DNA of 64,000 nt from Morganella morganii (GTDB taxonomy: Bacteria; Pseudomonadota; Gammaproteobacteria; Enterobacterales; Enterobacteriaceae): the NCBI RefSeq assembly GCF_019402645.1, contig NZ_VKKS01000001.1, positions 1,302,970-1,366,969 of the forward strand, written 5' to 3'. Every line of letters begins with the position of its first letter. Position 1 is the first letter of the stretch. Made by a program: the position numbers and the translations under genes. Positions 9,442-18,955 of this stretch are shown piece after piece. A model generated the notes under the pieces. It searched no databases. It was not told the origin of the DNA and saw only the letters and a list, made by a program, of their open reading frames with translations.

Positions 9442-10809
9442 TCAGGCAACTTGCTGATGTAATTGATTAAATATTTGACGGAGTTTTTCTGCATCTTTAA
9501 TACCCGGGGCGGACTCTGCACCGGAGTTAAAATCAAGCCCGGCGGCACCGGAGGCGGCTGCACAGACACAATTTTCCGCATTCAGCCCGCCCGCGAGGGT
9601 AAAAGGCACAGGCAGTGCGAGCGGCAATGTCTGCCAGTCGAAGGTCTGCCCGGTGCCGCCTTTGCCGTTATCCAGCACCAGCCGCACCACGCCGTCCGGA
9701 ACCGTAATTTTTGCGTCGTGAGACATATCCAGGGCTTTCCAGATCTCACACTGAGCCGGGAGATGCAGGCGCAGCAGCGCGATATCATGTTCATTTTCAT
9801 CGCCGTGTAACTGAACGGCGTGCAGCTTCAGGCGGCGGACAACAGCGGCGATTTCTGCCGGATCGTGGTTACGGAATACGCCGACATACGCCAGCGGAGC
9901 ACCACGCATCACATCCGCTGCCTGTACCTCATCCACATAACGCGGGGATTTGCTGACAAAAATCAGTCCGCCGAAGGTGGCACCGGCCTCATAGGCGGCG
10001 CGGGCATCTTCCGCACGGGTCAGCCCGCAGACTTTATGTTCTCCGTAAATCAGACGACGGATAGCCAGATCCAGATCCGGCTGCGCCATAATGGCACTGC
10101 CGATCAGAAACCCGTCAGCATGCGGACGCAATTCGCGGATATGCTGGTGAGTGGTAATACCGGATTCACTGATAACGATACGGCCGGCAGGAATTTGCGG
10201 CGCAAAATCGGCTGTCCGGCGGCGGTCAATGGAGAGGTCGCGCAGATCCCGGTTATTGATACCGATAACTTTTGCATCAAGGGTAATGGCACGGCTCAGT
10301 TCCTCTTCTGTACTGACTTCTGTCAGTACGCCCATATTGAGGGAGTGGGCCAGTGTCGCCAGCGAGTGATAGTCCGCATCATTCAGTACAGAGAGCATCA
10401 GCAGAATGGCATCTGCGCCGTAGTGACGGGCGAGATACACCTGATAAGCATCGATAATAAAATCTTTGCATAATACCGGTTGTGTGATCAGTGCACGTAC
10501 CTGCCGCAGATACGTATGTTGCCCCTGAAAATATTTTTCATCGGTCAGCACAGACACCGCTGAGGCATACGGGGCATAGGCCGCTGCGATTTCACTGAGA
10601 TTAAAATCCTGACGGATAAGCCCTTTCGACGGAGACGCTTTTTTGCACTCCAGAATAAAAGCGGTTTCCGCGCCGCGCAGTGCCTGATAAAAATCCCGGT
10701 CACTCAGCGGCAGGTTATCCGCGAAACTCAGCAGCGGCTCCTGTTTTTTCCGTGCGATCAGGGAGATACGTTTATTATTCACAATCTGTTCTAATACGGT
10801 GCCTTTCAT
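9442..10809 (-). CDS. trpC: Bifunctional indole-3-glycerol phosphate synthase / phosphoribosylanthranilate isomerase
   Basis: 455 aa, fused TrpC-TrpF as in E. coli. The N-terminal half (1-~255) is IGPS: ECKKASPSKGLIR, CKDFIIDAYQVYLAR, GINNRDLRDLSID and ISESGI. The C-terminal half is PRAI: KVCGLTRAEDARAA with its catalytic Cys, HAVQLHGDE, VLDNGKGGTGQTFDW and the phosphate-site LAGGLNAENC. It carries out two successive steps of tryptophan synthesis. Starts at 10809, 3 nt after the trpD stop. Confidence 0.98.
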   Translation of the reverse strand: MKGTVLEQIVNNKRISLIARKKQEPLLSFADNLPLSDRDFYQALRGAETAFILECKKASPSKGLIRQDFNLSEIAAAYAPYASAVSVLTDEKYFQGQHTYLRQVRALITQPVLCKDFIIDAYQVYLARHYGADAILLMLSVLNDADYHSLATLAHSLNMGVLTEVSTEEELSRAITLDAKVIGINNRDLRDLSIDRRRTADFAPQIPAGRIVISESGITTHQHIRELRPHADGFLIGSAIMAQPDLDLAIRRLIYGEHKVCGLTRAEDARAAYEAGATFGGLIFVSKSPRYVDEVQAADVMRGAPLAYVGVFRNHDPAEIAAVVRRLKLHAVQLHGDENEHDIALLRLHLPAQCEIWKALDMSHDAKITVPDGVVRLVLDNGKGGTGQTFDWQTLPLALPVPFTLAGGLNAENCVCAAASGAAGLDFNSGAESAPGIKDAEKLRQIFNQLHQQVA

Positions 10810-10812
10810 GGT

Positions 10813-11811
10813 TTATCCTCTCGCGGCCAGGGCGGTGATGCGCTCAAAGGCGTTACCACTGCGGATCATTGACAGCGCGTGCTGTGCATTGTCCTGTAAG
10901 TCTTCGTTATCATTGAGTTTCATCAGCAGTGCGACATTGGCGGCCACGGCGTGACTCTGTGCTGCTGTGCCTTCTCCCTGCAATAACCGGGTCAGCAACT
11001 GACGGTTTTCTTCCGGCGTGCCGCCGCGCAGTTCCTGCATGTCATAACCCGTCAGGCCGAAATCCTCTGTGGTCAGGCGGTATTCACGGATCTCACCATT
11101 ATGCAGTTCGGCAACCTGAGTAGGTGCGTGCAGGGAGACTTCATCCATCCCGCCGCTGTGTACCACAGCAGCACGCTGATAGCCGAGCACTTTCAGGGTT
11201 TCCGCGACAGGGCGGATCAGCGCAGGGCTGTACACGCCGATCAGAGCAACCGGCGGACGGGCCGGGTTGATCAGCGGACCGAGAACATTAAATAAGGTGC
11301 GGGTTTTCAGCTGCTGACGCACCGGCGCGGCGAAACGGAAGCCGTCGTGATAATGCGGGGCGAACAGAAAACAGACACCGACATCATCCAGCGCGCTGCG
11401 GGACACATCCGCCGGGGTATCCAGCGCGATCCCGAAGGCGTTCAGCAAATCGGAAGAGCCGGTTTTGCTTGATACACTGCGGCTGCCGTGTTTGGCAACT
11501 TTTATCCCGCATGCTGCCGCCACAAAAGCACTGGCGGTGGAGATATTGATACTGTCAGAGGCGTCGCCGCCGGTGCCGACAATATCACTGAAACGGTAGT
11601 CCGGACGCGGGAAAGCGCGTGCATTGTTCAGACAAGCCAGGGCAGCACCGGCGATCTCATCCGGCTGCTCGCCGCGCATTTTCATACTGATCAGCGCTGC
11701 CGCCAGCTGGGTTTCACTCAGTTCTCCCCGGATAATGGCGGAGAATAATTCCCGGCTTTCCGCCAGTGTCAGTGTTTCGCCCCGGTAAAGTTTTTCAAAT
11801 AATGTTTGCAT
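10813..11811 (-). CDS. trpD: Anthranilate phosphoribosyltransferase
   Basis: 332 aa, free-standing. Contains the PRPP-binding [17 protein letters not shown] loop, [21 protein letters not shown] and the [12 protein letters not shown] segment of the family. Transfers phosphoribose from PRPP to anthranilate. In E. coli this domain is fused to the glutaminase TrpG; here the two are separate genes 45 nt apart. Confidence 0.97.
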   Translation of the reverse strand: MQTLFEKLYRGETLTLAESRELFSAIIRGELSETQLAAALISMKMRGEQPDEIAGAALACLNNARAFPRPDYRFSDIVGTGGDASDSINISTASAFVAAACGIKVAKHGSRSVSSKTGSSDLLNAFGIALDTPADVSRSALDDVGVCFLFAPHYHDGFRFAAPVRQQLKTRTLFNVLGPLINPARPPVALIGVYSPALIRPVAETLKVLGYQRAAVVHSGGMDEVSLHAPTQVAELHNGEIREYRLTTEDFGLTGYDMQELRGGTPEENRQLLTRLLQGEGTAAQSHAVAANVALLMKLNDNEDLQDNAQHALSMIRSGNAFERITALAARG

Positions 11812-11856
11812 CTCTCTGTTCCTTAATCTGTTTTTTTATCTGTTTTTCAGGTTGAG

Positions 11857-12435
11857 TTATGCCTGCGCCCACGCCAGGGTATTGGCCAGCAGGGCTGCGC
11901 CGTCCGGTGTCAGGACGGATTCGGGATGAAACTGTAAGCCGCAGATTTTGTCCTGTTCATGACGGACGGCCATCACTATGTTGTCGCTGGTGGCGCACAC
12001 TGTCAGGGTATCCGGGATAATTTCCGCAGCCAGGGAGTGATAGCGTGCCACTTTCATAGGGTTCGGCAGGCCGGAGAACATGGATTGCTCATCATGGTGC
12101 AGCAGACTGGCTTTACCGTGAAGCACTGCGCCGGCGTGGCTGACTTTGCCGCCGTAAGCTTCCACAATTGCCTGATGACCCAGGCAAATACCGATCACCG
12201 GGTAACGGCCTCTGACGCGATTCAGAACTTCCGGCTGACATCCTGCATCCGCCGGTTTTCCCGGCCCCGGAGAGAGCACCAGTACCGGGTTTTTCATCGC
12301 TTCCAGCGCGGAAAGGATGACGTCTGCCGGTACACGGTTACGGTAAATTACCACCTGATGCCCCTGAGCACGGAACTGATCGGCCAGGTTATAGGTAAAG
12401 GAATCGACATTATCGAGCAGTAAAATATCAGCCAT
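11857..12435 (-). CDS. trpG: Anthranilate synthase component II (glutamine amidotransferase)
   Basis: 192 aa class I glutaminase alone, without the TrpD domain. Catalytic Cys in [15 protein letters not shown], His/Glu in [12 protein letters not shown], and the oxyanion motif [12 protein letters not shown]. It supplies ammonia to TrpE. Its start overlaps the trpE stop by 1 nt, fitting a TrpE-TrpG complex. The split trpG/trpD arrangement is shared with Serratia-type and Morganellaceae operons and differs from E. coli and Salmonella. Confidence 0.97.
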   Translation of the reverse strand: MADILLLDNVDSFTYNLADQFRAQGHQVVIYRNRVPADVILSALEAMKNPVLVLSPGPGKPADAGCQPEVLNRVRGRYPVIGICLGHQAIVEAYGGKVSHAGAVLHGKASLLHHDEQSMFSGLPNPMKVARYHSLAAEIIPDTLTVCATSDNIVMAVRHEQDKICGLQFHPESVLTPDGAALLANTLAWAQA

Positions 12436-13979
12436 CAGAATGTCTCCTCTGCATGATGGGCGCGGGTGATGGCGCGGATCACCGCGCGGGCTTTGTTGCG
12501 GTTTTCATCGGCTTCCGCCTGCGGGTCGGAATCCAGTACTACGCCGCCGCCTGCCTGCACAGTAGCAATGCCGTTTTCCACATAGGCAGAGCGGATGACG
12601 ATGCAGGTATCAAAGGCAGTATCGCCGCGGAAATAGCCGACGGCGCCGCCGTAGCTGCCGCGCCGGACTTTCTCTGCCTGTGCAATCAGTTCCATCGCGC
12701 GGACTTTCGGTGCGCCGGTGAGAGTGCCCATGTTCATACAGGCCTGATAGGCGTGAAAAATATCAAGGTCATCACGTAGCTCGCCGGTGACGCGGGACAC
12801 CAGATGCATCACAAACGCGTAGCGATCCACTTTTGTCAGCTCCGCCACACTGCGGCTGCCGGGACGGCAGATACGGGCGAGGTCATTACGGGCCAGATCA
12901 ACCAGCATAAAGTGTTCGGCCAGCTCTTTCTGATCCGTGCGCAGATCCAGTTCCAGACGGCTGTCTTTATCCGCATCCACTGAACCGTCTGCTGACAGGC
13001 CGCGCGGACGGGTGCCTGCAATCGGATAGATTTCAATCTGACGGGTTTGCGGGTCATATTTCAGAGCGCTTTCCGGCGATGCGCCGAACAGGGTGAAATC
13101 CGTATCCTGCATAAAGAACAGGTACGGGCTCGGGTTACGGGTTTTCAGTTCGCGGTAAGCCGCCATCGGTGACGGGCATGGCAGCTGAAAGCGGCGTGAC
13201 GGCACAACCTGGAAAATATCACCCTGCACAATGGATTGTTTTAACTGATTAACGATAGTGCAGAAATCGGTATCTGAATGTGACGTTGTCACGTTAATGT
13301 TTACCGGTGCAACAGTTCCGGATGCGGTTACCGGCTGTGCCAGTGCGGTTAATACTTGCTGATGCTGTGCCGTCAGGCGGGTCTGTTCTGTGGCATTCGT
13401 CGTAAATGTCAGGGTGGTAAGTTCACTGGTTTGCTGCTGGTGATCGATAGTCAGCAGAGTTTCCGCCAGATAAAAACAGTAATCCGGACAGCGGTTGGTG
13501 CGCTCAACCGGCGGCAGTGCTTCAAACGCAGCGACCAGGTCATAGCTGAACAGCCCGCCGCAGAACAGGGCGTGACGGTCATCTGATGGCAGGTTCATCA
13601 GAGTGCGTAGCACATCAAAGACAGAGGCAGCGCGCAGCCGGGTATCTTCATCCGCATGAGCAGCCGGTGCCGTGAAATGCAGCACCAGGGTATCACCGCT
13701 GATAGTCCCGGCAGACAGACAATTTTGTATTACCGGCAGCAGCGCCGCACCGTTAGCGGTCAGGGCTTCCGCTGTCACTGTGTGGCCGGTGCAGCGGATA
13801 CGCAGTGCGCTGTGCAGTACCAGCATGCTTTTTAAATTTGCTCTGGACGCAATTTCGGCGGATTCTAATAACAGCGTGGCAGAGCGCTGTGCACAAAGTG
13901 CGGTAAATACCGCCGCCGGGTCGGGCTGATAAGCCGGATGATCTGTCCGTGTGTGTTGTGTGAAGATCGTGCTGTCCAT
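12435..13979 (-). CDS. trpE: Anthranilate synthase component I
   Basis: 514 aa. Makes anthranilate from chorismate. The C-terminal chorismate-binding domain (~240-510) shows [46 protein letters not shown] and the final [16 protein letters not shown]. The N-terminal domain carries the LLLESAEI segment used for tryptophan feedback binding in this family. First structural gene of the operon, downstream of the trpL attenuator. Confidence 0.98.
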   Translation of the reverse strand: MDSTIFTQHTRTDHPAYQPDPAAVFTALCAQRSATLLLESAEIASRANLKSMLVLHSALRIRCTGHTVTAEALTANGAALLPVIQNCLSAGTISGDTLVLHFTAPAAHADEDTRLRAASVFDVLRTLMNLPSDDRHALFCGGLFSYDLVAAFEALPPVERTNRCPDYCFYLAETLLTIDHQQQTSELTTLTFTTNATEQTRLTAQHQQVLTALAQPVTASGTVAPVNINVTTSHSDTDFCTIVNQLKQSIVQGDIFQVVPSRRFQLPCPSPMAAYRELKTRNPSPYLFFMQDTDFTLFGASPESALKYDPQTRQIEIYPIAGTRPRGLSADGSVDADKDSRLELDLRTDQKELAEHFMLVDLARNDLARICRPGSRSVAELTKVDRYAFVMHLVSRVTGELRDDLDIFHAYQACMNMGTLTGAPKVRAMELIAQAEKVRRGSYGGAVGYFRGDTAFDTCIVIRSAYVENGIATVQAGGGVVLDSDPQAEADENRNKARAVIRAITRAHHAEETF

Positions 13980-14011
13980 GATAATTACCTTGCTAAGTGA
14001 ATTTTTGCCAT

Positions 14012-14037
14012 AAAAAAACCCGCCTCGGGGGCGGGTT
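14012..14037 (-). terminator. trp attenuator (3:4 terminator hairpin)
   Basis: Minus-strand stem AACCCGCC / GGCGGGTT with a 5-nt loop followed directly by seven T's, between trpL and trpE. This is the classical position and shape of the trp attenuator. Confidence 0.92.
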
Positions 14038-14057
14038 CTGTGCTCTGGTACAGCCGG

Positions 14058-14138
14058 TTAACTGACATGCACGCACAACCATTCCGCCCGACGGGAAAGA
14101 TTGCGCCACCAACGATTGTTCAGTTTGTGCATGTTCAT
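14058..14138 (-). CDS. trpL: trp operon leader peptide
   Basis: 26-residue leader peptide with tandem Trp codons at residues 10-11 (NNRWWRN) and a third Trp at residue 20. It sits between the trp promoter/operator and the attenuator hairpin and shares the ATAGGATGT-like upstream region with the start codon. Ribosome stalling at the WW codons under tryptophan shortage would favour the antiterminator. The identity rests on position, size and the WW pair. Confidence 0.93.
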   Translation of the reverse strand: MNMHKLNNRWWRNLSRRAEWLCVHVS

Positions 14139-14183
14139 AGGATGTCCTCAGTATAAGCAGTGATTGCAGATAACTCGTTCTGC

Positions 14184-14217
14184 GTACTAGTTAACTAGAT
14201 CACGATTGGTGTGTCAA
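14184..14217 (-). promoter_or_regulatory. trp promoter and TrpR operator
   Basis: Minus strand: -35 TTGACA (14212-14217), 17-nt spacer, -10 TTAACT (14189-14194). The -10 lies inside the palindrome CTAGTTAACTAG (14187-14198), the core of the E. coli trp operator. So TrpR repression plus attenuation is expected. Confidence 0.92.
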
Positions 14218-14293
14218 GGCTTTTTGTGGAATACTGTGCTTCCCGCAAAAAGGCGGGTGAAACAAAGCGTTGTCAGAACAGAAAGGAGATGCG

Positions 14294-15163
14294 ATGGAGC
14301 CGGAGAATACAGGTATTGACCTGTCGTGCTATGATTTACACAGCCATACCACTGCGTCAGACGGCATGCTGACACCGGAGCAGTTACTGGACAGAGCCGT
14401 TGAAATGGGGGTGACCGTGCTGGCAATTACGGATCATGACACCACTGAGGCACTTCCGGAGGCACATCATTATCAGCAGGTAAATAATTTACCGCTGGCA
14501 GTGATTAATGGTGTTGAAATATCAACGCTTTGGGAACATCATGAGATTCATATTGTCGGGCTGAATATTGATATTTCGCATCCGGCAATGACAGAATTGC
14601 TGGCACAGCAGTCTGCCCGGCGCCGGGCCCGCGGTATGCTTATCAGTGAACGGCTGGCAAAGGCCGGAATTGAAGGTACCTGGGAAGAGGCGAATGAACT
14701 GGCGCAGGGCGGTGAAGTCACACGCGGACACTTTGCCCGGGTACTGATTGCCCGCGGCGTGGAACCGACCATTCCGAAAGTGTTTAAACGTTATCTCGCC
14801 CGCAACAAAACCGGTTATGTGCCACCGCGGTGGTGTGATATCCCTGACGCAGTGCAGGCCATTCAGGCAGCCGGCGGGCAGGCGGTGCTGGCGCATCCCG
14901 GCCGTTATGGTTTATCCGCCAAATGGCTTAAACGCCTGTGCGGTTTCTTTAAACAGGCCGGGGGCGATGCCATGGAAGTGGCACAGTGTCAGCAGGCCCG
15001 GGATGAGCGCCGGACACTGGCGCAGTATGCAGTAACTTACGGATTAAAAGCTTCCCAGGGATCCGATTTTCATCAGCCGTGTTCGTGGATAGAACTGGGC
15101 CGTAAATTGTGGTTGCCGGGTGATGTGACACCAATCTGGCAGGATTGGTCATTGAAGGATTAA
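14294..15163 (+). CDS. rnm: PHP-domain 5'-3' exoribonuclease (RNase AM / YciV)
   Basis: 289 aa from the ATG at 14294, which follows AAGGAG by 5-6 nt; an upstream TTG at 14270 is a weaker option. PHP metal-binding motifs: DLHSHTTASDG, ITDHDT, GVEIST, HEIHIVG, LAHPGRYG and GSDFHQP. The E. coli orthologue trims 5' ends of rRNAs and processes short RNA/3'-phosphoadenosine substrates. Divergent from the trp operon and followed by yciO 13 nt later, as in E. coli. Confidence 0.95.
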   Translation: MEPENTGIDLSCYDLHSHTTASDGMLTPEQLLDRAVEMGVTVLAITDHDTTEALPEAHHYQQVNNLPLAVINGVEISTLWEHHEIHIVGLNIDISHPAMTELLAQQSARRRARGMLISERLAKAGIEGTWEEANELAQGGEVTRGHFARVLIARGVEPTIPKVFKRYLARNKTGYVPPRWCDIPDAVQAIQAAGGQAVLAHPGRYGLSAKWLKRLCGFFKQAGGDAMEVAQCQQARDERRTLAQYAVTYGLKASQGSDFHQPCSWIELGRKLWLPGDVTPIWQDWSLKD

Positions 15164-15176
15164 CAGAGGAAACAAC

Positions 15177-15797
15177 ATGGGCCAGATGTTTTATATCCAT
15201 CCGGATAACCCGCAGGCACGCCTGATTAACCAGAGCGTGGATATTTTTAATAAAGGCGGCGTGGTGATTTACCCGACCGATTCCGGCTATGCCATCGGCT
15301 GCCGCCTGGAAGATAAAGATGCGTTACAGCGGATCTGCCGTCTGCGCCAGATAGACAGTAATCATAACTTTACCCTGATGTGCCGTGATTTATCTGATAT
15401 CTCCACCTATGCACATGTGGATAATACCGTATTCCGTTTAATCAAAAATAATACACCGGGTAACTACACCTTTATTTTGCGGGCGACCAAAGAGGTGCCG
15501 CGCCGCCTGATGAGCGAAAAACGTAAAACTATCGGTCTGCGTATTCCGGCAAACCCGATTGCGATGGATTTACTTGCCGCAATGGGTGAGCCGCTGATGT
15601 CAGCCAGTCTGATCCTGCCGGGCAATGATTTTGCGGAATCTGACCCGGAAGAAATTAATGATACCCTGGGTAAGCAGGTGGATCTGGTGATCCACGGCGG
15701 TTATATTGGCCAGCAGCCGACCACGGTGGTTGATCTGACTGACGATGTGCCGGTCGTGGTGCGCGAGGGAACCGGAGATGTAACACCGTTCCTGTGA
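15177..15797 (+). CDS. yciO: YciO, Sua5/YciO/YrdC-family protein
   Basis: 206 aa, full length. The Sua5/YrdC fold pattern appears as GGVVIYPTDSGYAIGC, KR-type RLRQIDSNHNFTLMC and TIGLRIPANPIAMDLL. Relatives make threonylcarbamoyl-AMP for tRNA modification; YciO itself does not replace TsaC in E. coli and its role is unsettled. AGAGGAAACAAC lies before the ATG. Likely co-transcribed with rnm. Confidence 0.95.
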   Translation: MGQMFYIHPDNPQARLINQSVDIFNKGGVVIYPTDSGYAIGCRLEDKDALQRICRLRQIDSNHNFTLMCRDLSDISTYAHVDNTVFRLIKNNTPGNYTFILRATKEVPRRLMSEKRKTIGLRIPANPIAMDLLAAMGEPLMSASLILPGNDFAESDPEEINDTLGKQVDLVIHGGYIGQQPTTVVDLTDDVPVVVREGTGDVTPFL

Positions 15798-15906
15798 CCG
15801 CTATGTGCGTCACATGTGTAAAATGCGTTAGCGCCGTGCATTAACCTGTGTATAATGCTGCGGTTGATTTTATGACGCCTGTGAAGGCGACAGCAGAGGG
15901 TGCTCA

Positions 15907-16839
15907 ATGAGCCAGAAAACAGAAAAGTTACAAAAGGTGTTGGCGCATGCAGGGCATGGCTCACGCCGCGAAATTGAAAGTTACATCGAAGCGGGACGTA
16001 TCTCTATTGATGGTAAAACTGCCACGCTGGGTGACCGTATCGATGTCAATACCAATGCTAAAATCCGCCTCGACGGCCGGATTTTAGGTATCAAAGATGC
16101 ACAGAAAAACCCGTGCCGTGTGCTGGCATATTATAAGCCGGAAGGGGAATTATGTACGCGCCACGACCCGGACGGCCGCCCGACGGTCTTTGATCGTCTG
16201 CCGCGTATTCAGGGAGCCCGCTGGATTGCTGTCGGCCGCCTGGATGTGAATACCAGCGGATTGCTGTTGTTCACCACTGACGGGGAACTTGCAAACCGCC
16301 TGATGCACCCGAGCCGCGAAGTGGAGCGCGAATATGCGGTCCGCGTCTTCGGTGAAGTGGATGATACCAAACGTAATCAGCTGCTCAAAGGCGTGCAGCT
16401 GGAAGATGGCCCGGCCTCATTCCGTTCGCTGAAATTCAAAGGCGGGGAAGGTATCAACCAGTGGTTTAATGTCTCCCTGACTGAAGGCCGTAATCGTGAG
16501 GTACGCCGGATGTGGGAAGCGGTCGGTGTGCAGGTCAGCCGCCTGATCCGTGTCCGTTATGGTGATATCGATCTGCCTAAAGCGCTGCCGCGTGGCGGGT
16601 GGGTCGAGCTGAACCTGGAAAAAACCAACTATCTGCGTGTACTGGTGGGGCTGCCGCCGGAAACCACGACTAAGGTTTCTGTGGAAAGTGATAAACGCCG
16701 GATCAAAGCCAATCAGATCCGACGTGCGGTAAAACGCCACTCGCAAATAGGCACCACCGCATCAAAACGTAATTCCGGACGTCCGTCATCAACCCGTCAG
16801 GGAACCGGAAATACACAGAAACGCCGTACCGGGAAATAA
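15907..16839 (+). CDS. rluB: 23S rRNA pseudouridine(2605) synthase
   Basis: 310 aa. N-terminal S4 RNA-binding domain ([19 protein letters not shown], residues ~5-65) and RsuA-type synthase domain with catalytic Asp in [17 protein letters not shown], followed by [12 protein letters not shown] and [15 protein letters not shown] basic, Ser/Thr-rich tail covers the last ~60 residues. It converts U2605 of 23S rRNA to pseudouridine. AGAGGGTGCTCA precedes the ATG. Confidence 0.97.
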   Translation: MSQKTEKLQKVLAHAGHGSRREIESYIEAGRISIDGKTATLGDRIDVNTNAKIRLDGRILGIKDAQKNPCRVLAYYKPEGELCTRHDPDGRPTVFDRLPRIQGARWIAVGRLDVNTSGLLLFTTDGELANRLMHPSREVEREYAVRVFGEVDDTKRNQLLKGVQLEDGPASFRSLKFKGGEGINQWFNVSLTEGRNREVRRMWEAVGVQVSRLIRVRYGDIDLPKALPRGGWVELNLEKTNYLRVLVGLPPETTTKVSVESDKRRIKANQIRRAVKRHSQIGTTASKRNSGRPSSTRQGTGNTQKRRTGK

Positions 16840-16896
16840 TAATCCGGTTACATAAAGCCGGTATTTTGTTATTTCAGTCTGTATTCGCGTTTTATA

Positions 16897-16929
16897 AACG
16901 TCCTGTGCCAAAACACGGGGCGTTTTTTT
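16897..16929 (+). terminator. Terminator downstream of rluB
   Basis: AACGTCCTGTG / CACGGGGCGTT pair with G-U pairs around an AAAA-type loop, followed by seven T's. Confidence 0.75.
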
Positions 16930-16996
16930 GTACAGGGGTCATGCAAATACCCGCAGTGTGGGTTAAGATAATTAAAACAATATTTCCCGCCGGTGA

Positions 16997-17977
16997 ATGA
17001 ACGGGAAACAAAGATATATCTGCAAGGAGATGATTATTGCGATAACCAGATGCGGTCTGTTAACGCTCATCTTTCTGCTCCCGGGATGTGGTGACGAGAC
17101 ACAGCACAGCACGTCTGAACCGGGCCGGTATTACTACAGTAATATTACCGGGGATGACCTGTTTTTTACGGTAAACGGAAAAAGCTATCACCTTGCACAC
17201 GGCGCGGAGGGCATTATTTATCTGCCGTCCGGTCTGAATAAGCTGGAAACCCCGCAGGGGCAACAAATTTCCTTTATGGCTTATCCCGGAAACAGCGGCG
17301 GGATCCTCAATCCGTCCCGTGCCCGTTATTATTCCTATACCATTCATGACGGCGATACACTTTATTCGCCGCAATTTAATTCCTTTGTAAAAACATTCAA
17401 ATTTGACGGTCACTATTATCAGGGACCATTGCAGATCAGTAATGCGGAAGTTATCGATAATAATCTGTTTAAATGCCGTTATCCTTCCGATATTCCGGAT
17501 ATTAAGGCAGTACTGGACAGATTTGTTGCCGGAGAGAAAGGAATGGTAACAATTTGTATGAATGAAGAGGAATTTCGCCGCTTTCTGGAATACAACCCGC
17601 GCGGTGTCAGTTTATTACCGGATGATACAGTGATTGCGCCGGAACAGGCTGCGGATACCGGTTATCATACCCGCCTGCGTGATATTCAGTTTCAGGATCC
17701 GGAATTACGTGAGGATGCTGCGGAAATAGCAGATATTATGACAGAGTTCCGGCATCAGACGGATGTGACCAGAAAATATGAAATATACAGCCGTTATCAC
17801 GCGGTACTGATGCGTATGGCAAATCATTACCGTCAATCACTGCTGCAAAGTGATAAAGAGAATAAAATAAATAAAGAAGAGAGCCTGAAATTCAGTAAGT
17901 TTATGCAGGAAACCGGTGATATTTTTGGTGCCGGGGTTCTATTACTGCAAGCAGATGAAGCCGGCCCGGCACACTGA
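16997..17977 (+). CDS. Unrecognised lipoprotein
   Basis: 326 aa. Lipoprotein signal: basic start, hydrophobic stretch and lipobox LPGC (Cys at residue 31 from the ATG at 16997). An in-frame ATG at 17030 sits immediately after AAGGAG with no usable spacing, so the upstream ATG is preferred but not certain. The first ~110 mature residues look beta-rich (YYYSNITGDDLFFTVNGK, HGAEGIIYLPSGLNKL); residues ~215-325 are helical and charged (LREDAAEIADIMTEFRHQ). I do not recognise the family. It sits between rluB and yciK, where E. coli carries btuR. Confidence 0.75.
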   Translation: MNGKQRYICKEMIIAITRCGLLTLIFLLPGCGDETQHSTSEPGRYYYSNITGDDLFFTVNGKSYHLAHGAEGIIYLPSGLNKLETPQGQQISFMAYPGNSGGILNPSRARYYSYTIHDGDTLYSPQFNSFVKTFKFDGHYYQGPLQISNAEVIDNNLFKCRYPSDIPDIKAVLDRFVAGEKGMVTICMNEEEFRRFLEYNPRGVSLLPDDTVIAPEQAADTGYHTRLRDIQFQDPELREDAAEIADIMTEFRHQTDVTRKYEIYSRYHAVLMRMANHYRQSLLQSDKENKINKEESLKFSKFMQETGDIFGAGVLLLQADEAGPAH

Positions 17978-17992
17978 TATTACTCTCTTTTA

Positions 17993-18775
17993 TTATTCCG
18001 CCGGTCCGGCTTTGCGGCCGGGCTGCGCATCATAGCTGATTCCGTTTTTACCTGTACTGTCGTCACACATCACATATAAGTAGGTTGGCATTATATCTGC
18101 CGGGGTTTTCAGCTTTTCTGATGCTTCATCCGGGAATGCCCCGGCGCGCATGGCAGTACGCGTACCGCCCGGGTTAATACAACTGACACGCAGGCCGGTG
18201 TCTTCATATTCCTGAGCCAGAACCTGCATCATACCCTCAGTGGCAAATTTGGAGACCGCATAAGCCCCCCATCCTGCACGGCCTTCGCGGCCGACACTTG
18301 ATGATGTGAATACCAGCGAGCTTTGCGGGGATTTCAGCAACAGCGGTAACAGTGCCTGAGTCAGTATAAAGGTGCCGTTAACATTCACCTGCATCACATC
18401 CTGCCATAACTGCACCGGCTGCTCAGTGACCGGTGCCACCACACCCAGAATACCGGCATTGTGCAGCACACCATCCAGCCTCGGTACTTCCTGTGCCAGC
18501 GCATCAGCGAACTGCCGGCTCTGTGCTTCAGTCAGTGTCAGTAAATCCTGATGATAAATGCGGGGCGTTGTCCCGTAACGCTGTGCGATATCATCACGGA
18601 CGGCCTGTAATTTGGATTCTGTCCGGCCGGTCAGAATAAGCTCTGCGCCGTAACGGGCATAGGTCAGGGCGGCTTCGCGCCCGATTCCGTCACCGGCACC
18701 GGTTATCAGTATGATTTTATTTTTCAGTGCATCAGGTGAGGACGGGGAAAAGCGGGATACATCATTATTATGCAT
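17993..18775 (-). CDS. yciK: YciK, short-chain dehydrogenase/reductase
   Basis: 260 aa from the ATG at 18775 (GGAG 9 nt upstream); a longer frame to 18874 lacks family similarity at its N-terminus. SDR features: TGAGDGIGREAALTYARYGA nucleotide loop, HNAGILG, catalytic Ser in VFTSSSVGREGRAGWG, YAVSK catalytic Tyr/Lys, NPGGTRTAMRAGAFP. Ends DAQPGRKAG like E. coli YciK. Cytoplasmic oxidoreductase of unsettled substrate. Divergent from sohB, as in E. coli. Confidence 0.94.
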   Translation of the reverse strand: MHNNDVSRFSPSSPDALKNKIILITGAGDGIGREAALTYARYGAELILTGRTESKLQAVRDDIAQRYGTTPRIYHQDLLTLTEAQSRQFADALAQEVPRLDGVLHNAGILGVVAPVTEQPVQLWQDVMQVNVNGTFILTQALLPLLLKSPQSSLVFTSSSVGREGRAGWGAYAVSKFATEGMMQVLAQEYEDTGLRVSCINPGGTRTAMRAGAFPDEASEKLKTPADIMPTYLYVMCDDSTGKNGISYDAQPGRKAGPAE

Positions 18776-18955
18776 GGCAGATAACTCCGGAAAAGCAAAT
18801 GGACGGGTATCACATCCCGGACAGGGTGTGAATCCGTTTTTATCATACCGCCCCCGGTGCGTGATTACCATCAAGGGTTACAAAACTAGTTGAGCATTTA
18901 TCAAGTTTTTTAGTTAAAATAGCAGCATTCAATTTAACAGCATTAAGGTGTGCCG

